Counted from the stretch's first letter, positions 1 through 8,158 are shown. The stretch: DNA of 64,000 nucleotides from VYFG01 sp965221795 (GCA_965221795.1 OZ244914.1:2356001-2420000), one strand, 5' to 3'. The notes: generated from the sequence alone by a model not told the origin. Program-made: numbers and translations.

Positions 1-840
1 AGGAAGTGCTATCAGCATGCCAACCTGTATGGTTTTCTGAACCCATTGCGGTCGATTCCGATCCAACTGGTAGATGAGGTCACGCTCGACTGGCTCTACC
101 GTCAGGGGGGACAGGAGTTACGCCATGCGCCCTGCTTCCATGCAGAGATGACTCTGGCGACGGTTTTGTGTGATGGCGTCAACCCCAATCCCGCATTGGA
201 AGAAGTGTGTCGCCAGCTGGATATTGCTTTGCTGAGTGTCCCTCTGGGCTCTGCCGCACTGCTCGACTTTCTCCAAGCTAATCTCGGCAAACTGCTTTCA
301 CCACAGTGCAATCGGCATGGGGTGTTTCTCGCAGTCATGAATACCGGTGTGATGATTACCGGTATGAGTGGGATCGGGAAAAGTGAAGTCGCCCTTGATC
401 TGGTACAACGGGGACATCAGCTGATCGCCGATGATGTGGTCAATATCTACCGTCGGGATGGGCCGGAATTGATGGGGGAATGCCCCTCGTCGCTGCAGGG
501 TCATATCGAAATCCGAGGATTAGGCATTATCAATGTCAACAAGATGTTTGGCCCCTCCGCAGTTCTGGAAAGCTACAAGCTGGAATTGATCATTAATCTC
601 AAGGATGCGACAGATCAGGATATGATCAACCTCGACCGGTCGCAACCGAGTCTCGAATGGATGGATATCCTCGGCGTGAAAATTCCCTGTCTGCATGTCA
701 TGGTCGCTCCGGGCCGAAATCTCTCGGTACTGGTTGAAGCTGCGATCCGGGACCATCTTCTGCGCAAGGCTGGAGAAGACAGCAGTCTGGAATTCCTCAA
801 TCGCCATCATCTGCGGATGGGGATCCAGGTGGCGGAATGA
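1..840 (+). CDS. hprK: HPr kinase/phosphorylase, 5' partial
   Basis: Bifunctional enzyme that phosphorylates HPr on a serine and removes the phosphate again, setting the state of the cytoplasmic PTS. The frame is open to the first base, so the N-terminal part of the ~310-residue protein lies upstream of the window. The N-terminal domain is visible up to residues numbered here ~95. The kinase domain follows with P-loop GMSGIGKS (bases ~364-387) and a GHQLIADD segment carrying the acidic catalytic residues. The signature region EIRGLGIINV lies near 510-540. The last four bases overlap rapZ (ATGA), so translation is probably coupled. An in-frame TTG at 46 exists, but similarity to the family continues upstream of it. 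Confidence 0.95.
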   Translation, partial: RKCYQHANLYGFLNPLRSIPIQLVDEVTLDWLYRQGGQELRHAPCFHAEMTLATVLCDGVNPNPALEEVCRQLDIALLSVPLGSAALLDFLQANLGKLLSPQCNRHGVFLAVMNTGVMITGMSGIGKSEVALDLVQRGHQLIADDVVNIYRRDGPELMGECPSSLQGHIEIRGLGIINVNKMFGPSAVLESYKLELIINLKDATDQDMINLDRSQPSLEWMDILGVKIPCLHVMVAPGRNLSVLVEAAIRDHLLRKAGEDSSLEFLNRHHLRMGIQVAE

Positions 841-1745
841 CCCGGCCGAGTATGGATCTGATCCTGGTAAGTGGCTTATCGGGCTCAGGCAAAAGTGTGG
901 CATTGCAATCCCTGGAAGATATTGACTATTACTGCGTCGACAATCTGCCCTCGGTTTTGATTCCGGAGTTTCAGCGCTGCATTGTGGACTATGGAGAGGA
1001 ACAGGGAATCAACCTATCCGGTGCAGCCGTAGGGATCGACTCCCGGAGTCATCGCTTCCCGGGAGCGTTGGGCGACATTTTGGATACCCTGGACTCCCAT
1101 GATCGACCCTTTCGTATCCTGTTCCTGCAAACCGAGGAACCAACCCTGTTGCAACGCTACAGTGAAACTCGCCGCAAGCATCCATTGACTGATCGCAATA
1201 CTCCTCTGATCGAAGGTATTCGTTGGGAACGGGCGATGCTGCAGCCCTTGCATGATCACGCAGACCAGGTGATCGATACAACGGCTACCACTCCTCATGA
1301 ACTGCGGGCGATGGTCCGGGATTTTGCCGGAGCTTCCAGTGATAGTGGGCCATTACTGCTGTTTGAGTCCTTTGGTTTCAAGTTTGGCACGCCCCGGGAG
1401 GCCGACTTCATCTTTGATGTTCGGTGCCTCCCTAATCCCCATTGGGAGAAGGGGTTACGCAGCCAAACAGGACGGGATGTGGCGGTACAGCGGTTCCTTG
1501 CCAACCAGCCGATGGTAGAGGAAATGACTGATCAAATCTTCCATTTCCTGCTGAAGTGGTTACCGGGCTTTGCCAGTGAGAATCGGAGTTATGTCACCGT
1601 TGCAGTGGGTTGCACCGGAGGACAGCATCGCTCGGTATATATTTGTGAACAACTCGTCGGGAGATTTATGGCTCGCAAACTCAGCGCCCAAGTTCGACAT
1701 CGGCAGTTACATGAACCGGCATCCAATCCCACAATTACTTCTTGA
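837..1745 (+). CDS. rapZ: RNase adapter protein RapZ (P-loop nucleotide-binding)
   Basis: RapZ guides RNase E to small RNAs that control glucosamine-6-phosphate synthase, so it links envelope precursor supply to RNA decay. It has a P-loop GLSGSGKS near residues 12-19, an acidic DNLP segment, and the family C-terminal motif GCTGGQHRSV near residue 260. The length of 302 residues is a little above the usual ~285, partly from the start chosen. ATG at 837 overlaps the hprK stop, and a second ATG at 852 (MDLILVSG) also fits the family. It lies between hprK and ptsH, an order common in beta- and gammaproteobacteria. Confidence 0.95.
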   Translation: MTRPSMDLILVSGLSGSGKSVALQSLEDIDYYCVDNLPSVLIPEFQRCIVDYGEEQGINLSGAAVGIDSRSHRFPGALGDILDTLDSHDRPFRILFLQTEEPTLLQRYSETRRKHPLTDRNTPLIEGIRWERAMLQPLHDHADQVIDTTATTPHELRAMVRDFAGASSDSGPLLLFESFGFKFGTPREADFIFDVRCLPNPHWEKGLRSQTGRDVAVQRFLANQPMVEEMTDQIFHFLLKWLPGFASENRSYVTVAVGCTGGQHRSVYICEQLVGRFMARKLSAQVRHRQLHEPASNPTITS

Positions 1746-1751
1746 AATGAC

Positions 1752-2021
1752 ATGATCGAAACCACGGTACCGGTGATCAACAAGCTGGGGTTACATGCCC
1801 GTGCAGCATCCAAGTTGGTCCGCCTCTGTGCCGGCTTTTCCAGCGAGATTCGGCTCACTGCGAATGGACAGGAAGTCAATGGCAAGAGCATCATGGGCAT
1901 TCTGATGCTGGCAGCCACTCAGGGTACCGAACTGCTGCTTCGGGTGGAAGGGGATGACGAACAAGCTGCAACCGAAGAGATTTGTGCGTTGTTCGCCGAT
2001 TGTTTCTGGGAGGGAGAATGA
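1752..2021 (+). CDS. ptsH: Phosphocarrier protein HPr
   Basis: Small phosphocarrier that takes phosphate from Enzyme I on a histidine and can be phosphorylated on a serine by HprK. The histidine site is visible as GLHARA (His ~14) and the regulatory serine site as NGKSIMG (Ser ~46). Length is 89 residues, as usual. It starts 6 bases after rapZ and ends just before ptsI, so hprK, rapZ, ptsH and ptsI look like one operon. No EIIA or permease gene is placed in between, unlike many relatives that have a mannose-type EIIA here. Confidence 0.96.
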   Translation: MIETTVPVINKLGLHARAASKLVRLCAGFSSEIRLTANGQEVNGKSIMGILMLAATQGTELLLRVEGDDEQAATEEICALFADCFWEGE

Positions 2022-2046
2022 CGCACAGATATCGAGAAACCGACTG

Positions 2047-3777
2047 ATGTTTGCCCTCCATGGAACCGGTGTTGGTTATGGGATCGCCATCGGCAAGGCT
2101 AGGGTGATCAGTCGTCCAACACCGGAAATCAGCCAATATACCGTAGCAGAGGACGCGGTTGAGCCGGAAATTGAGCGCTTGGCCCAAGGGATTGAATTGA
2201 CCCGGACATCACTGCTGGACCTCAAATCCGATTATGTCGGACCTCTGCCGGAAGAAGTTTCCGGATTGCTGGAAGCGCATGTCACCATGCTGGAAGACCC
2301 GATGTTGCTGGAAGAGACATCAGGACTCATCCGCATGGAGCATATCAATGCGGAAAGTGCTCTCATGCGATTCGGGCGGAAGCTCGAACGGGTGTTTTCC
2401 CGGATGGCAGACCCCTATCTTCGCAGTAAGTCAACGGATGTGGTTCAAGTGGTCACGCGAATCATCGGTGTACTCATGGACAGTGGCGTGACACAGGTCT
2501 CCTCCCTGCAGGGCACATACGACGAGGAAATCATCGTCGCGGCCGATCTGACCCCTGCCGATACCATCGAACTGAAGAAACATCGATTGACCGGGTTCAT
2601 TACCAGCTTGGGAGGCCCCATTTCCCATACGGCGATTCTGGCGCGTAGCATGAAAATCCCAGCAATTGTCGGCTTGCATGGTGCCATACGATATCTCCAG
2701 ACGGGTGACTTGCTGATTCTCGATGGCAAGCGCGGCATTGTTCTGGCCGACCCCGATGAGCCTGCACTGACTGCCTACCAGCAACGGCGGGAAAAGATCA
2801 TTCGTCGCAATCAGGCTCTGGACTGCTTGAAGGATGCCGAGTCGGTGACATTGGACGGTAAGCGGATTGTGCTCATGTCGAATGTGGAGTTTCCGGAGGA
2901 AGTGGATCTGGGCATTGCCCACAATGCGGATGGGGTGGGATTGTATCGAACCGAATTTCTCTATATGAGCCGCGGTGAAATGCCGGATGAAGAGGAGCAG
3001 TACCGGATTTACCGGACGCTGCTGGAGCGCAGTGAGAAGCCAGTCAATATCCGTACGCTGGATATTGGAGTGGACAAACAAGTGGGCGACATTCGCTCGG
3101 GGGGTCCGCATATGATGAATCCGGCACTTGGGATGAGGGGGATTCGGTATTGTCTGCACGACCTCGCGCTGTTCAAGCCCCAGTTGCGGGCCATCTATCG
3201 CGCTTCGGCCCAAGGCAATGCGCGTATGTTGATCCCGATGCTTTCCAGCCTTGACGAAGTCAACCAACTGTTCTCGCTGACTGCGGAAGTCAGAAAGGAA
3301 TTGGCTTGTGAGGGCAAAGCGTTCGATCCGAAATTGCCGGTTGGGGCGATGATCGAGGTTCCTGCCGCGGCAATCGCTGCCCATATCTTCGCCCACAAGA
3401 TGGATTTTCTGTCGATTGGAACCAATGACCTGATTCAATACACGCTGGCGATTGACCGGGTGGACGATGAAGTGAATTATTTATATGATCCTTTACACCC
3501 ATCGATTCTGCGGCTGATTGGAGGTGTCATTGAGGCTGGCCACCATGCGGGGGTCCCGGTTTTGATGTGTGGTGAGATGGCCGGCGACCCGATCTATACC
3601 CGAGTATTGCTGGCCTTGGGTTTGCGTTCGTTCAGTATGGAGCCGTCTTCACTGCTTGCCGTGAAGCAGCAGGTGCGGATGAGTGATGTGAGTCGCCTGG
3701 AAGCAATGCTTCCGGAAATTCTGGATGCGAGCGAACCGGACGAACTACGCTCTCGAGTACTGGCGTTGCAAGAATAG
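2047..3777 (+). CDS. ptsI: Phosphoenolpyruvate-protein phosphotransferase (PTS Enzyme I)
   Basis: First enzyme of the PTS; it transfers phosphate from PEP to HPr in the cytoplasm. The phosphohistidine loop reads GGPISHTAILARS (~residues 195-207). PEP-binding elements follow as GVGLYRTEFL and the C-terminal signature SIGTNDLIQYTLA. The reading frame is open further upstream (to 1954), but that part overlaps ptsH. ATG at 2047 gives 576 residues, the usual size, and starts right at the family N-terminus (FALHGTGVGYGIAIG). The ribosome site is weak (GAGAAA), which fits coupling to ptsH 25 bases upstream. Confidence 0.95.
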   Translation: MFALHGTGVGYGIAIGKARVISRPTPEISQYTVAEDAVEPEIERLAQGIELTRTSLLDLKSDYVGPLPEEVSGLLEAHVTMLEDPMLLEETSGLIRMEHINAESALMRFGRKLERVFSRMADPYLRSKSTDVVQVVTRIIGVLMDSGVTQVSSLQGTYDEEIIVAADLTPADTIELKKHRLTGFITSLGGPISHTAILARSMKIPAIVGLHGAIRYLQTGDLLILDGKRGIVLADPDEPALTAYQQRREKIIRRNQALDCLKDAESVTLDGKRIVLMSNVEFPEEVDLGIAHNADGVGLYRTEFLYMSRGEMPDEEEQYRIYRTLLERSEKPVNIRTLDIGVDKQVGDIRSGGPHMMNPALGMRGIRYCLHDLALFKPQLRAIYRASAQGNARMLIPMLSSLDEVNQLFSLTAEVRKELACEGKAFDPKLPVGAMIEVPAAAIAAHIFAHKMDFLSIGTNDLIQYTLAIDRVDDEVNYLYDPLHPSILRLIGGVIEAGHHAGVPVLMCGEMAGDPIYTRVLLALGLRSFSMEPSSLLAVKQQVRMSDVSRLEAMLPEILDASEPDELRSRVLALQE

Positions 3778-3879
3778 TTTGGACACATCACTTGGCCTGC
3801 CTGCTATTGCAGTCTGCTTGTAGCAGGGCCTGACTGGAATGGAATCGAGTATCAGAACAGAGAATTTCTCTTTGCCTGC

Positions 3880-4210
3880 TCAGGAGGGCAGTTTTCGATT
3901 CTCCCTCATGCTGGATGGCAAGGGTCATCCGCAGCCGGGTTGGTTCCACCAATCTTTCTCCATGCATCCGCAAAAGCTCGTTTTTGGCCCAATGCGGCGA
4001 TGATAGCTGGATTAGGCGGAGTCTCCATCCAGCGTAAGATGCATGCGAATATGGGGAATGCCTGCTTCCAGGAAAGTTTCCCCGATGCAGGTGAAGCCCT
4101 GTTTCTGGTAGAATGTTTTGGTGGAAGTCTGGGCATGTAGAAAAATCATTCGGTCGCCACGATTCCGTGCCACATGGACCAGTGATGCCAGCACTCGGGT
4201 CCCCACTCCC
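3880..4210. repeat. Direct repeat copy A (331 bp) of the GNAT gene end
   Basis: This stretch is repeated almost unchanged at 7582-7916 in the same orientation. I count about eight differences. The shared block starts at TCAGGAGG and ends at CCCACTCCC in both copies. It contains the last ~two thirds of a GNAT acetyltransferase reading frame (minus strand) plus its downstream flank. Right after copy A comes GACTTCGACGGT, and right before copy B comes the inverse of that motif, so the copies flank a mobile-looking segment exactly. Confidence 0.85.
4012..4210 (-). pseudogene. Truncated GNAT acetyltransferase fragment (copy A)
   Basis: C-terminal part of an N-acetyltransferase, with acetyl-CoA binding segment GVGTRVLASLVHVARNRGD and the same end as the intact gene at 7718-8158. 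The 5' part is missing: upstream of the glycine-rich loop the frame runs into the inverted repeat at 4211. Only a short unrelated extension is open beyond it. It is a by-product of the 331-bp duplication and is unlikely to be active. Confidence 0.8.
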
Positions 4211-4222
4211 GACTTCGACGGT
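4211..4222 (+). repeat. Left terminal inverted repeat GACTTCGACGGT
   Basis: Perfect 12-base inverse match to 7572-7583. It abuts the end of direct repeat copy A and is followed inward by an AT-rich run, GTAAAAATTC. It marks the left end of the putative element. Confidence 0.6.
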
Positions 4223-4306
4223 AAAAATTCGGAATGCATTGATTCTACAGGATTTCTCTGGTGAATCAGGCACTATATTCCAGAGGGAAAAGCGATTTTG
4301 TTCGCG

Positions 4307-4519
4307 CTATTTGCGGGCGGTTGAGGGCTTGCGCGGGCCGCCTTTGCGATCCCAGTGGGTCAGCTCATAGGGCACCTGGGACAAGGGCAACCCCAACACC
4401 CGGTAAATGGCCTCGGCACTGGGCTGGGAGGGAATGGCATAATGCTTGCCGATGCTGCGGTCTTCGAGAACACTGCACTGGCGATCCAGTAGCACCTGCC
4501 GGCCCCGCTCTGGTGACAT
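4307..4519 (-). other. Short ORF fragment, unrecognised, inside the mobile segment
   Basis: A 70-residue open frame, basic and ending in RKGGPRKPSTARK. It looks like the C-terminal tail of a longer protein because similar coding character continues upstream on the minus strand in other frames. I do not recognise the family. Position within the decayed element suggests a transposase remnant, but that is only inference. Between 4520 and 4815 I see nothing else that can be supported. Confidence 0.25.
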
Positions 4520-4814
4520 CCGGCCGGTGGGCTGGAAGCCGAAACGCTAACGCAGGTGACGGAAAAGCGAGAAACGAGAGCGCCAGATGGGTGCGGATGC
4601 GGGCCAGACCCCGTCGCCATGGGCGGAACCCCGCTCACTGCGCCTAGGCCCCGTTCCGGATCAGGCCGCCTTGGATCGCACCGTGCCTTCCATCAGCATG
4701 AAATCATCCTGAGAATCACAGCAGGGCCATTTCACGCTAGCCGGAAGCGATTGAATGGTCGACTGCGTGTGATCGGACTGACTTTTTTTGCTGCGATGGT
4801 CTATTGTGCAGGCC

Positions 4815-5350
4815 ATGACCGAGGATTTTGACCCATCCGCAGTGCAGGTCCGGGAGGGGGAAGTGCGTCCGGTACGGGCGGACGAGCGCCGGCATTGGGA
4901 CGCGCTGATGGATCGGCACCACTCCCCGGGATTCCAGCAGTTCGCGGGCCGTGGACTGCGGCAGGTCGCGGTTTGGCGGAGCCATTGACGGGCACCGCGC
5001 GGTGCCGTGCCGGCTGCTGCACCGGATCGGCAATCACACGCGGTTCCTGATGCGGCCGGCGGCGTTGGGGATTGTGAATCGGGCGTCGCGGATACTGGGG
5101 CCGAGCCGGCAACAGTTGTCCGGGGACTGGTGGGCACGGCACGGACACCCGCTGGAGTGGGTGGAGACGTTCGTGGACTCATCGCGATTCCTGGGCCCCT
5201 GCGACCGGGTGTCGACTACCTGTTATCGGTCAAGGCGAACGGCCCCGACACTTTCGCCCAGCTGACCGCCATCGGACTGGGCGGGCGAGGGCATCCGCGG
5301 TCATGCCGAGACGCCCGTCAAGGCGCATGGACGGATCGAGGCCCGCCGAT
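4815..5350 (+). pseudogene. DUF4338 (DruA-like) / ISAs1-type transposase remnant
   Basis: Broken reading frame in three pieces. The first piece (from ATG 4815) has VREGEVRPVRADERRHWDAL, typical of the start of DUF4338 proteins, which occur as the Druantia DruA protein and in ISAs1-like transposons. A frame change near 4985 leads to IGNHTRFLMRPA and LSGDWWARHGHPLEWVETFV, the core of the same domain. A further change near 5215 leads to DYLLSVKANGP and a HGRIEARR end, as in the DDE part of ISAs1 transposases. At least two frameshifts and missing middle sections make it non-functional. Its end touches higA. Confidence 0.65.
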
Positions 5351-5670
5351 CAAACTTGCCATACGTTTGGACGCCGCTCAGCAGCGGCCCGGTCCCGGCG
5401 CGCCTGCGCAAGCTCATAGCTCGCCTGCATCCGCATCCAGTGATCGGCGGTTCCCCAACCGATATCTTCCAGCGCAAGCGCCATGTTCGCCGACACGCCA
5501 GCCTTGCCGTTCAGCAACCGCGAAAGCATTCCGCGCTCGCAGCCGAGACGCGCCGCAGCCTCAGTCACATTCCAGCCTACATCGTTCATGCTTTCGCGGA
5601 TGAGTTCGCCCAAGTGCGGCGGGTTCAGCATCGGGCCGACGCGATCGCTCGCAATATCATTCGTGGTCAT
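5350..5670 (-). CDS. higA: HigA-family antitoxin (XRE helix-turn-helix)
   Basis: Antitoxin and autoregulator of a type II toxin-antitoxin pair. The family start NPPHLGELIRESM is followed by a helix-turn-helix (VTEAAARLGCERGMLSRLLN) near residues 34-53. 106 residues, usual size. ATG at 5670 has a very good ribosome site (AAAGGAGGG, 4 bases ahead) which decides this start over the internal ATG at 5631. It lies 16 bases after the toxin gene, in the toxin-first order typical of higBA. It sits inside the putative mobile segment, where such pairs often act as addiction cargo. Confidence 0.88.
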   Translation of the reverse strand: MTTNDIASDRVGPMLNPPHLGELIRESMNDVGWNVTEAAARLGCERGMLSRLLNGKAGVSANMALALEDIGWGTADHWMRMQASYELAQARRDRAAAERRPNVWQV

Positions 5671-5686
5671 CGTTCCCTCCTTTTTG

Positions 5687-5959
5687 TCAGTGGTAATCGA
5701 TCAGATCCACGTCCACGGCCTCACCGTCTTCAAAGCGGAACACCACGCGCCAGTTACCGGAAGCGCGAATACTCCACTGGTTCACGCGATCCCCCTTCAG
5801 TGGATGAAGCCGAAAGCCCGGCGCATCCGCACTGCCCGGATGCGTCGCCTCTTGCAGCCGGAACAGGATACGCCGAAGTCGTGGCACGAGAGCGGCGGGC
5901 AGTCGCGCCGCGTCGTCGTGCTCGAACAGGGCCCGTAGTCCCTTGTGCCTGATCCTCAT
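5687..5959 (-). CDS. higB: HigB-family toxin (RelE-like mRNA interferase)
   Basis: 90-residue basic protein of the RelE/HigB fold that cleaves mRNA on the ribosome. Family features seen: RHKGLRALFE at the start, GFRLHPLKGDRVNQWSIRAS in the middle, and WRVVFRF with a C-terminal DVDLIDYH. The HigB residues expected to act (Lys/Arg in the middle strands, C-terminal His) are present. It is transcribed first, followed by higA. A TACAGT box lies only 7-12 bases ahead of the ATG, so the transcript may have a very short leader. Confidence 0.88.
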   Translation of the reverse strand: MRIRHKGLRALFEHDDAARLPAALVPRLRRILFRLQEATHPGSADAPGFRLHPLKGDRVNQWSIRASGNWRVVFRFEDGEAVDVDLIDYH

Positions 5960-6156
5960 GAGTCACTGTAGCGAACTGCATTACAAGTCGCAAGCACCCG
6001 CCATGCCCTCACACCCGACGGCTTGAACGGACACAAACGCCCTTCGGCGCGTTGGTCTCACACCCTAATCAGGATAGGAATTAAGACATCCGACGACAGT
6101 GTGTTTGACAGCTTCGAAGCAAGTTAACAATGGGCTTCAAGTCGCACCTGTCGGGA

Positions 6157-7149
6157 TCAGGCAACGCAATCTGACGGGGCATTATATGTGACCAATTTGG
6201 GAAATTCAATGAAATGTGCGGGTTCACCACCTATGAGACTGAGGGTTTCGGTTATACGCATTGCTGAAGGGACTCCATCGGGGTCATCATTTCCAGGGCA
6301 CAGTGCGGCCTCGTGCAGTTGTAGAAGCGCTGATAGTCGGCCAGCGCGGGCCTGCGCCTCCCGGACCTTGAACTCGCTGCAATACGGGCTCCAGAACTCG
6401 ACCCTGGAGCGGTCGTTCGCCGGTTCCACGACCCCGTTCAGCCTGGGGCTTTTCGGGGGCCGGACGAACCGCGGGATGCCGAGAGCCTCGCCGGCGTCCT
6501 CGAACCCGGCGCGGCATTCGCTGCCGCCGTCGACCTGGATCGACTGGAGCGGGGACGGCAGGTCCTCGATGACGGCCTCCCGGAACCGCTTCGCATGGCC
6601 GGCGGTAGCCCGCGAGTATCCCCGTGCCGTCATCAACTTGCCGGTCGGGCCGGCGGCCCTGAACTCCTTGCGCGTCCTGCCGTCGCGACCGACCGTCAGG
6701 TGGTCGATCGGCACCATCCGGCCGAGTCCGGCCTCCCGGCCGCCGCCGGTCCAGCGCTGCGCATGGCCGGTGCGGAAGTCCCGGCGCTGGCGGGGCTTGA
6801 CGCGGCCGCGGCAGAACCGGCAGGGCTTGACCCGGTTGCGGTTCAGCCGCTTTTTCCGGCTGCGGCCGATGGGGGATGCCGATCGGTGCCGGCCGTCACG
6901 CTCCAGCATGCCCCTCAGCCGCCGCTTGCCGAAGAAGGGGGACTTCTCGCGCCTCCTGCGCACGGCCGCCTCGTCGGCGGGGGTCCAGCGGGCGGTTGAG
7001 AGGCGATGCGGGCGCCGGCTTTTCGACTCCCGTCCCCGCCCGCCTCGCTGCCGATAGCGCTTGCGCCATCGATGGCAGGTGGCCCGGGACCAGCCGATCC
7101 CGGACCGGGCGGTGTCCGGGCGGCAGCCTTCTGCCCGGAGCTGCTCCAA
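6157..7149 (-). CDS. Integrase-core (rve, IS481/IS3-like) transposase, probably decayed
   Basis: Open frame of 330 residues with an N-terminal helix-turn-helix-like part (SRATCHRWRKRYRQRGG, ~residues 22-38) and an rve-type catalytic core. The acidic residues are seen in VPIDHLTV, QVDGGSE and NGVVEPAN. There is no good start codon: the frame opens after a TGA near 7170 and the first usable codon is TTG at 7149. In another frame just upstream, MKMISLKTRS could be the lost N-terminus, so a frameshift is likely. The last ~35 residues do not resemble the family and may be read-through beyond the element end. Very high GC and arginine content differ from the core genes. Confidence 0.6.
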   Translation of the reverse strand: MEQLRAEGCRPDTARSGIGWSRATCHRWRKRYRQRGGRGRESKSRRPHRLSTARWTPADEAAVRRRREKSPFFGKRRLRGMLERDGRHRSASPIGRSRKKRLNRNRVKPCRFCRGRVKPRQRRDFRTGHAQRWTGGGREAGLGRMVPIDHLTVGRDGRTRKEFRAAGPTGKLMTARGYSRATAGHAKRFREAVIEDLPSPLQSIQVDGGSECRAGFEDAGEALGIPRFVRPPKSPRLNGVVEPANDRSRVEFWSPYCSEFKVREAQARAGRLSALLQLHEAALCPGNDDPDGVPSAMRITETLSLIGGEPAHFIEFPKLVTYNAPSDCVA

Positions 7150-7297
7150 GCTCTCCAGCTTCCGAGGCGTTCAGTGGCCTCCTTCGACCGGCCTTCAGCG
7201 ACTTTCCAGCTGCGGCACGACCGGGTTTTTAGGGATATCATCTTCATTGGTTCGTCTCCATAGGTTTTTGGGTAAAACACAAGGATCACCGAACCCG

Positions 7298-7319
7298 CCC
7301 CCCGGCGCATGCCGGGGGG
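7298..7319. repeat. Perfect hairpin, 9-bp GC stem
   Basis: CCCCCCGGC, loop GCAT, GCCGGGGGG. It lies just upstream of the integrase-type transposase (minus strand), near the likely end of that insertion sequence. No T-run follows on either strand, so it is not a standard terminator. Confidence 0.5.
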
Positions 7320-7354
7320 CATATTCGCAAGGCCACCTCCTGCCGCCGGATCTC

Positions 7355-7397
7355 CCCCTCTCTGCGGAGTTCGCTACGCCCCCTCCGCAGAGAGGGG
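7355..7397. repeat. Perfect hairpin, 15-bp stem with 13-base loop
   Basis: Arms CCCCTCTCTGCGGAG (7355-7369) and CTCCGCAGAGAGGGG (7383-7397) are exactly complementary. It is within the putative mobile segment between the transposase and copy B. It could be a REP-like element or a recognition structure for a transposase. No gene is visible from 7150 to 7717 apart from these repeats. Confidence 0.6.
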
Positions 7398-7571
7398 CAT
7401 CATCCCGTTTTCATGCCTCGGATCCGTCTCGCCTTCTTGGCTGGAAAAGTCTCACATGTCTCTGATCCTATACAGAGAATAATAAAAACTAGGCACTACA
7501 ATCGGCCAGAATTCCGGAAGCCGGTGAAATTAAGGGGTTGGCGAGAGCGACACTGACGAAAAGAGGTCTCA

Positions 7572-7583
7572 ACCGTCGAAGTC
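7572..7583 (-). repeat. Right terminal inverted repeat of the mobile segment
   Basis: ACCGTCGAAGTC, the exact inverse of 4211-4222. It overlaps by about two bases the start of direct repeat copy B (TCAGGAGG). Confidence 0.6.
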
Positions 7584-7916
7584 AGGAGGAGGGCAGTTTT
7601 TCGACTCTCTCTCATGCTGGATGGCAAGGGTCATCCGCAGCCGGGTTGGTTCCACCAATCTTTCTCCATGCATCCGCAAAAGCTCGTTTTTGACCCAATG
7701 CGGCGATGATAGCTGGATTAGGCGGAGTCTCCATCCAGCGTAAGATGCATGCGAATATGGGGAATGCCTGCCTCCAGGAAAGTTTCCCCGATGCAGGTGA
7801 AGCCCTGTTTCTGGTAGAATGTTTTGGCGGAAGTCTGGGCATGTAGAAAAATCATTCGGTCGCCACGATTCCGTGCCACATGGACCAGTGATGCCAGCAC
7901 TCGGGTCCCCACTCCC
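7582..7916. repeat. Direct repeat copy B of the GNAT gene end
   Basis: Second copy of the 331-bp block at 3880-4210, slightly longer because of an extra GGA near its start. This copy is continuous with the intact acetyltransferase gene, so it is the original site and copy A is the duplicate. Confidence 0.85.
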
Positions 7917-8158
7917 TTAGATCGCCATGGCGGTAATACGGCCATTCGGCCGACGGTACTATCCGGCAACAGCCTACCGGTGCCAATGGGCTCCCCGGCA
8001 TCTGTGATGGCAAGGGCATGAATATATGCGGCGTCATCGGGGTCACGCTCCAGTGACTCGGGCACTCGCTGCTCAGTAATAAATACGGTATCCCGGATCG
8101 CTTGCAGGATGTTCCCATGAGAATGCCAAGGTACAATGTTGACTGCAAATCCGCTCAT
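7718..8158 (-). CDS. GNAT-family N-acetyltransferase
   Basis: Transfers an acetyl group from acetyl-CoA to an amine; the substrate is unknown. 146 residues. Typical parts are the central strand (GRLLPDSTVGRMAVLPPWRSKGVG) giving way to the pyrophosphate loop (RSKGVGTRVLA), then FYQKQGFTCIGETFLEAGIPH at the end, as in ElaA/YjcF-like members. ATG at 8158 overlaps the stop of the DUF3108 gene upstream (ATGA), which decides the start over more distal in-frame codons. It looks like the last gene of a purM-purN-DUF3108-GNAT operon. Its 3' part is duplicated at 3880-4210. Confidence 0.85.
   Translation of the reverse strand: MSGFAVNIVPWHSHGNILQAIRDTVFITEQRVPESLERDPDDAAYIHALAITDAGEPIGTGRLLPDSTVGRMAVLPPWRSKGVGTRVLASLVHVARNRGDRMIFLHAQTSAKTFYQKQGFTCIGETFLEAGIPHIRMHLTLDGDSA

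Larger units (their letters stand above)
4211..7583. mobile_element. Putative decayed transposable segment with 12-bp terminal inverted repeats
   Basis: The two ends read GACTTCGACGGT going inward (4211-4222 and, inverted, 7572-7583). The segment of 3373 bp is flanked directly by the 331-bp repeat copies. Inside are an open fragment at 4307-4519 (minus), a DUF4338/ISAs1-like remnant, higB-higA, an integrase-core transposase and two strong hairpins. GC is clearly higher than in the flanking core genes over 4500-7200. Whether this is one composite element or several nested insertions cannot be decided by eye. A 331-bp target duplication would be far longer than any usual one. Confidence 0.55.

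Noticed and set aside
2431..3438. 335-residue open frame antisense to ptsI
   Set aside because: Lies fully within the well-conserved ptsI frame on the other strand; composition (His/Arg/Gln-rich) is that of a shadow.
6188..7057. 289-residue plus-strand frame over the integrase-type transposase
   Set aside because: High-GC shadow of the minus-strand transposase, which carries the recognisable DDE motifs.
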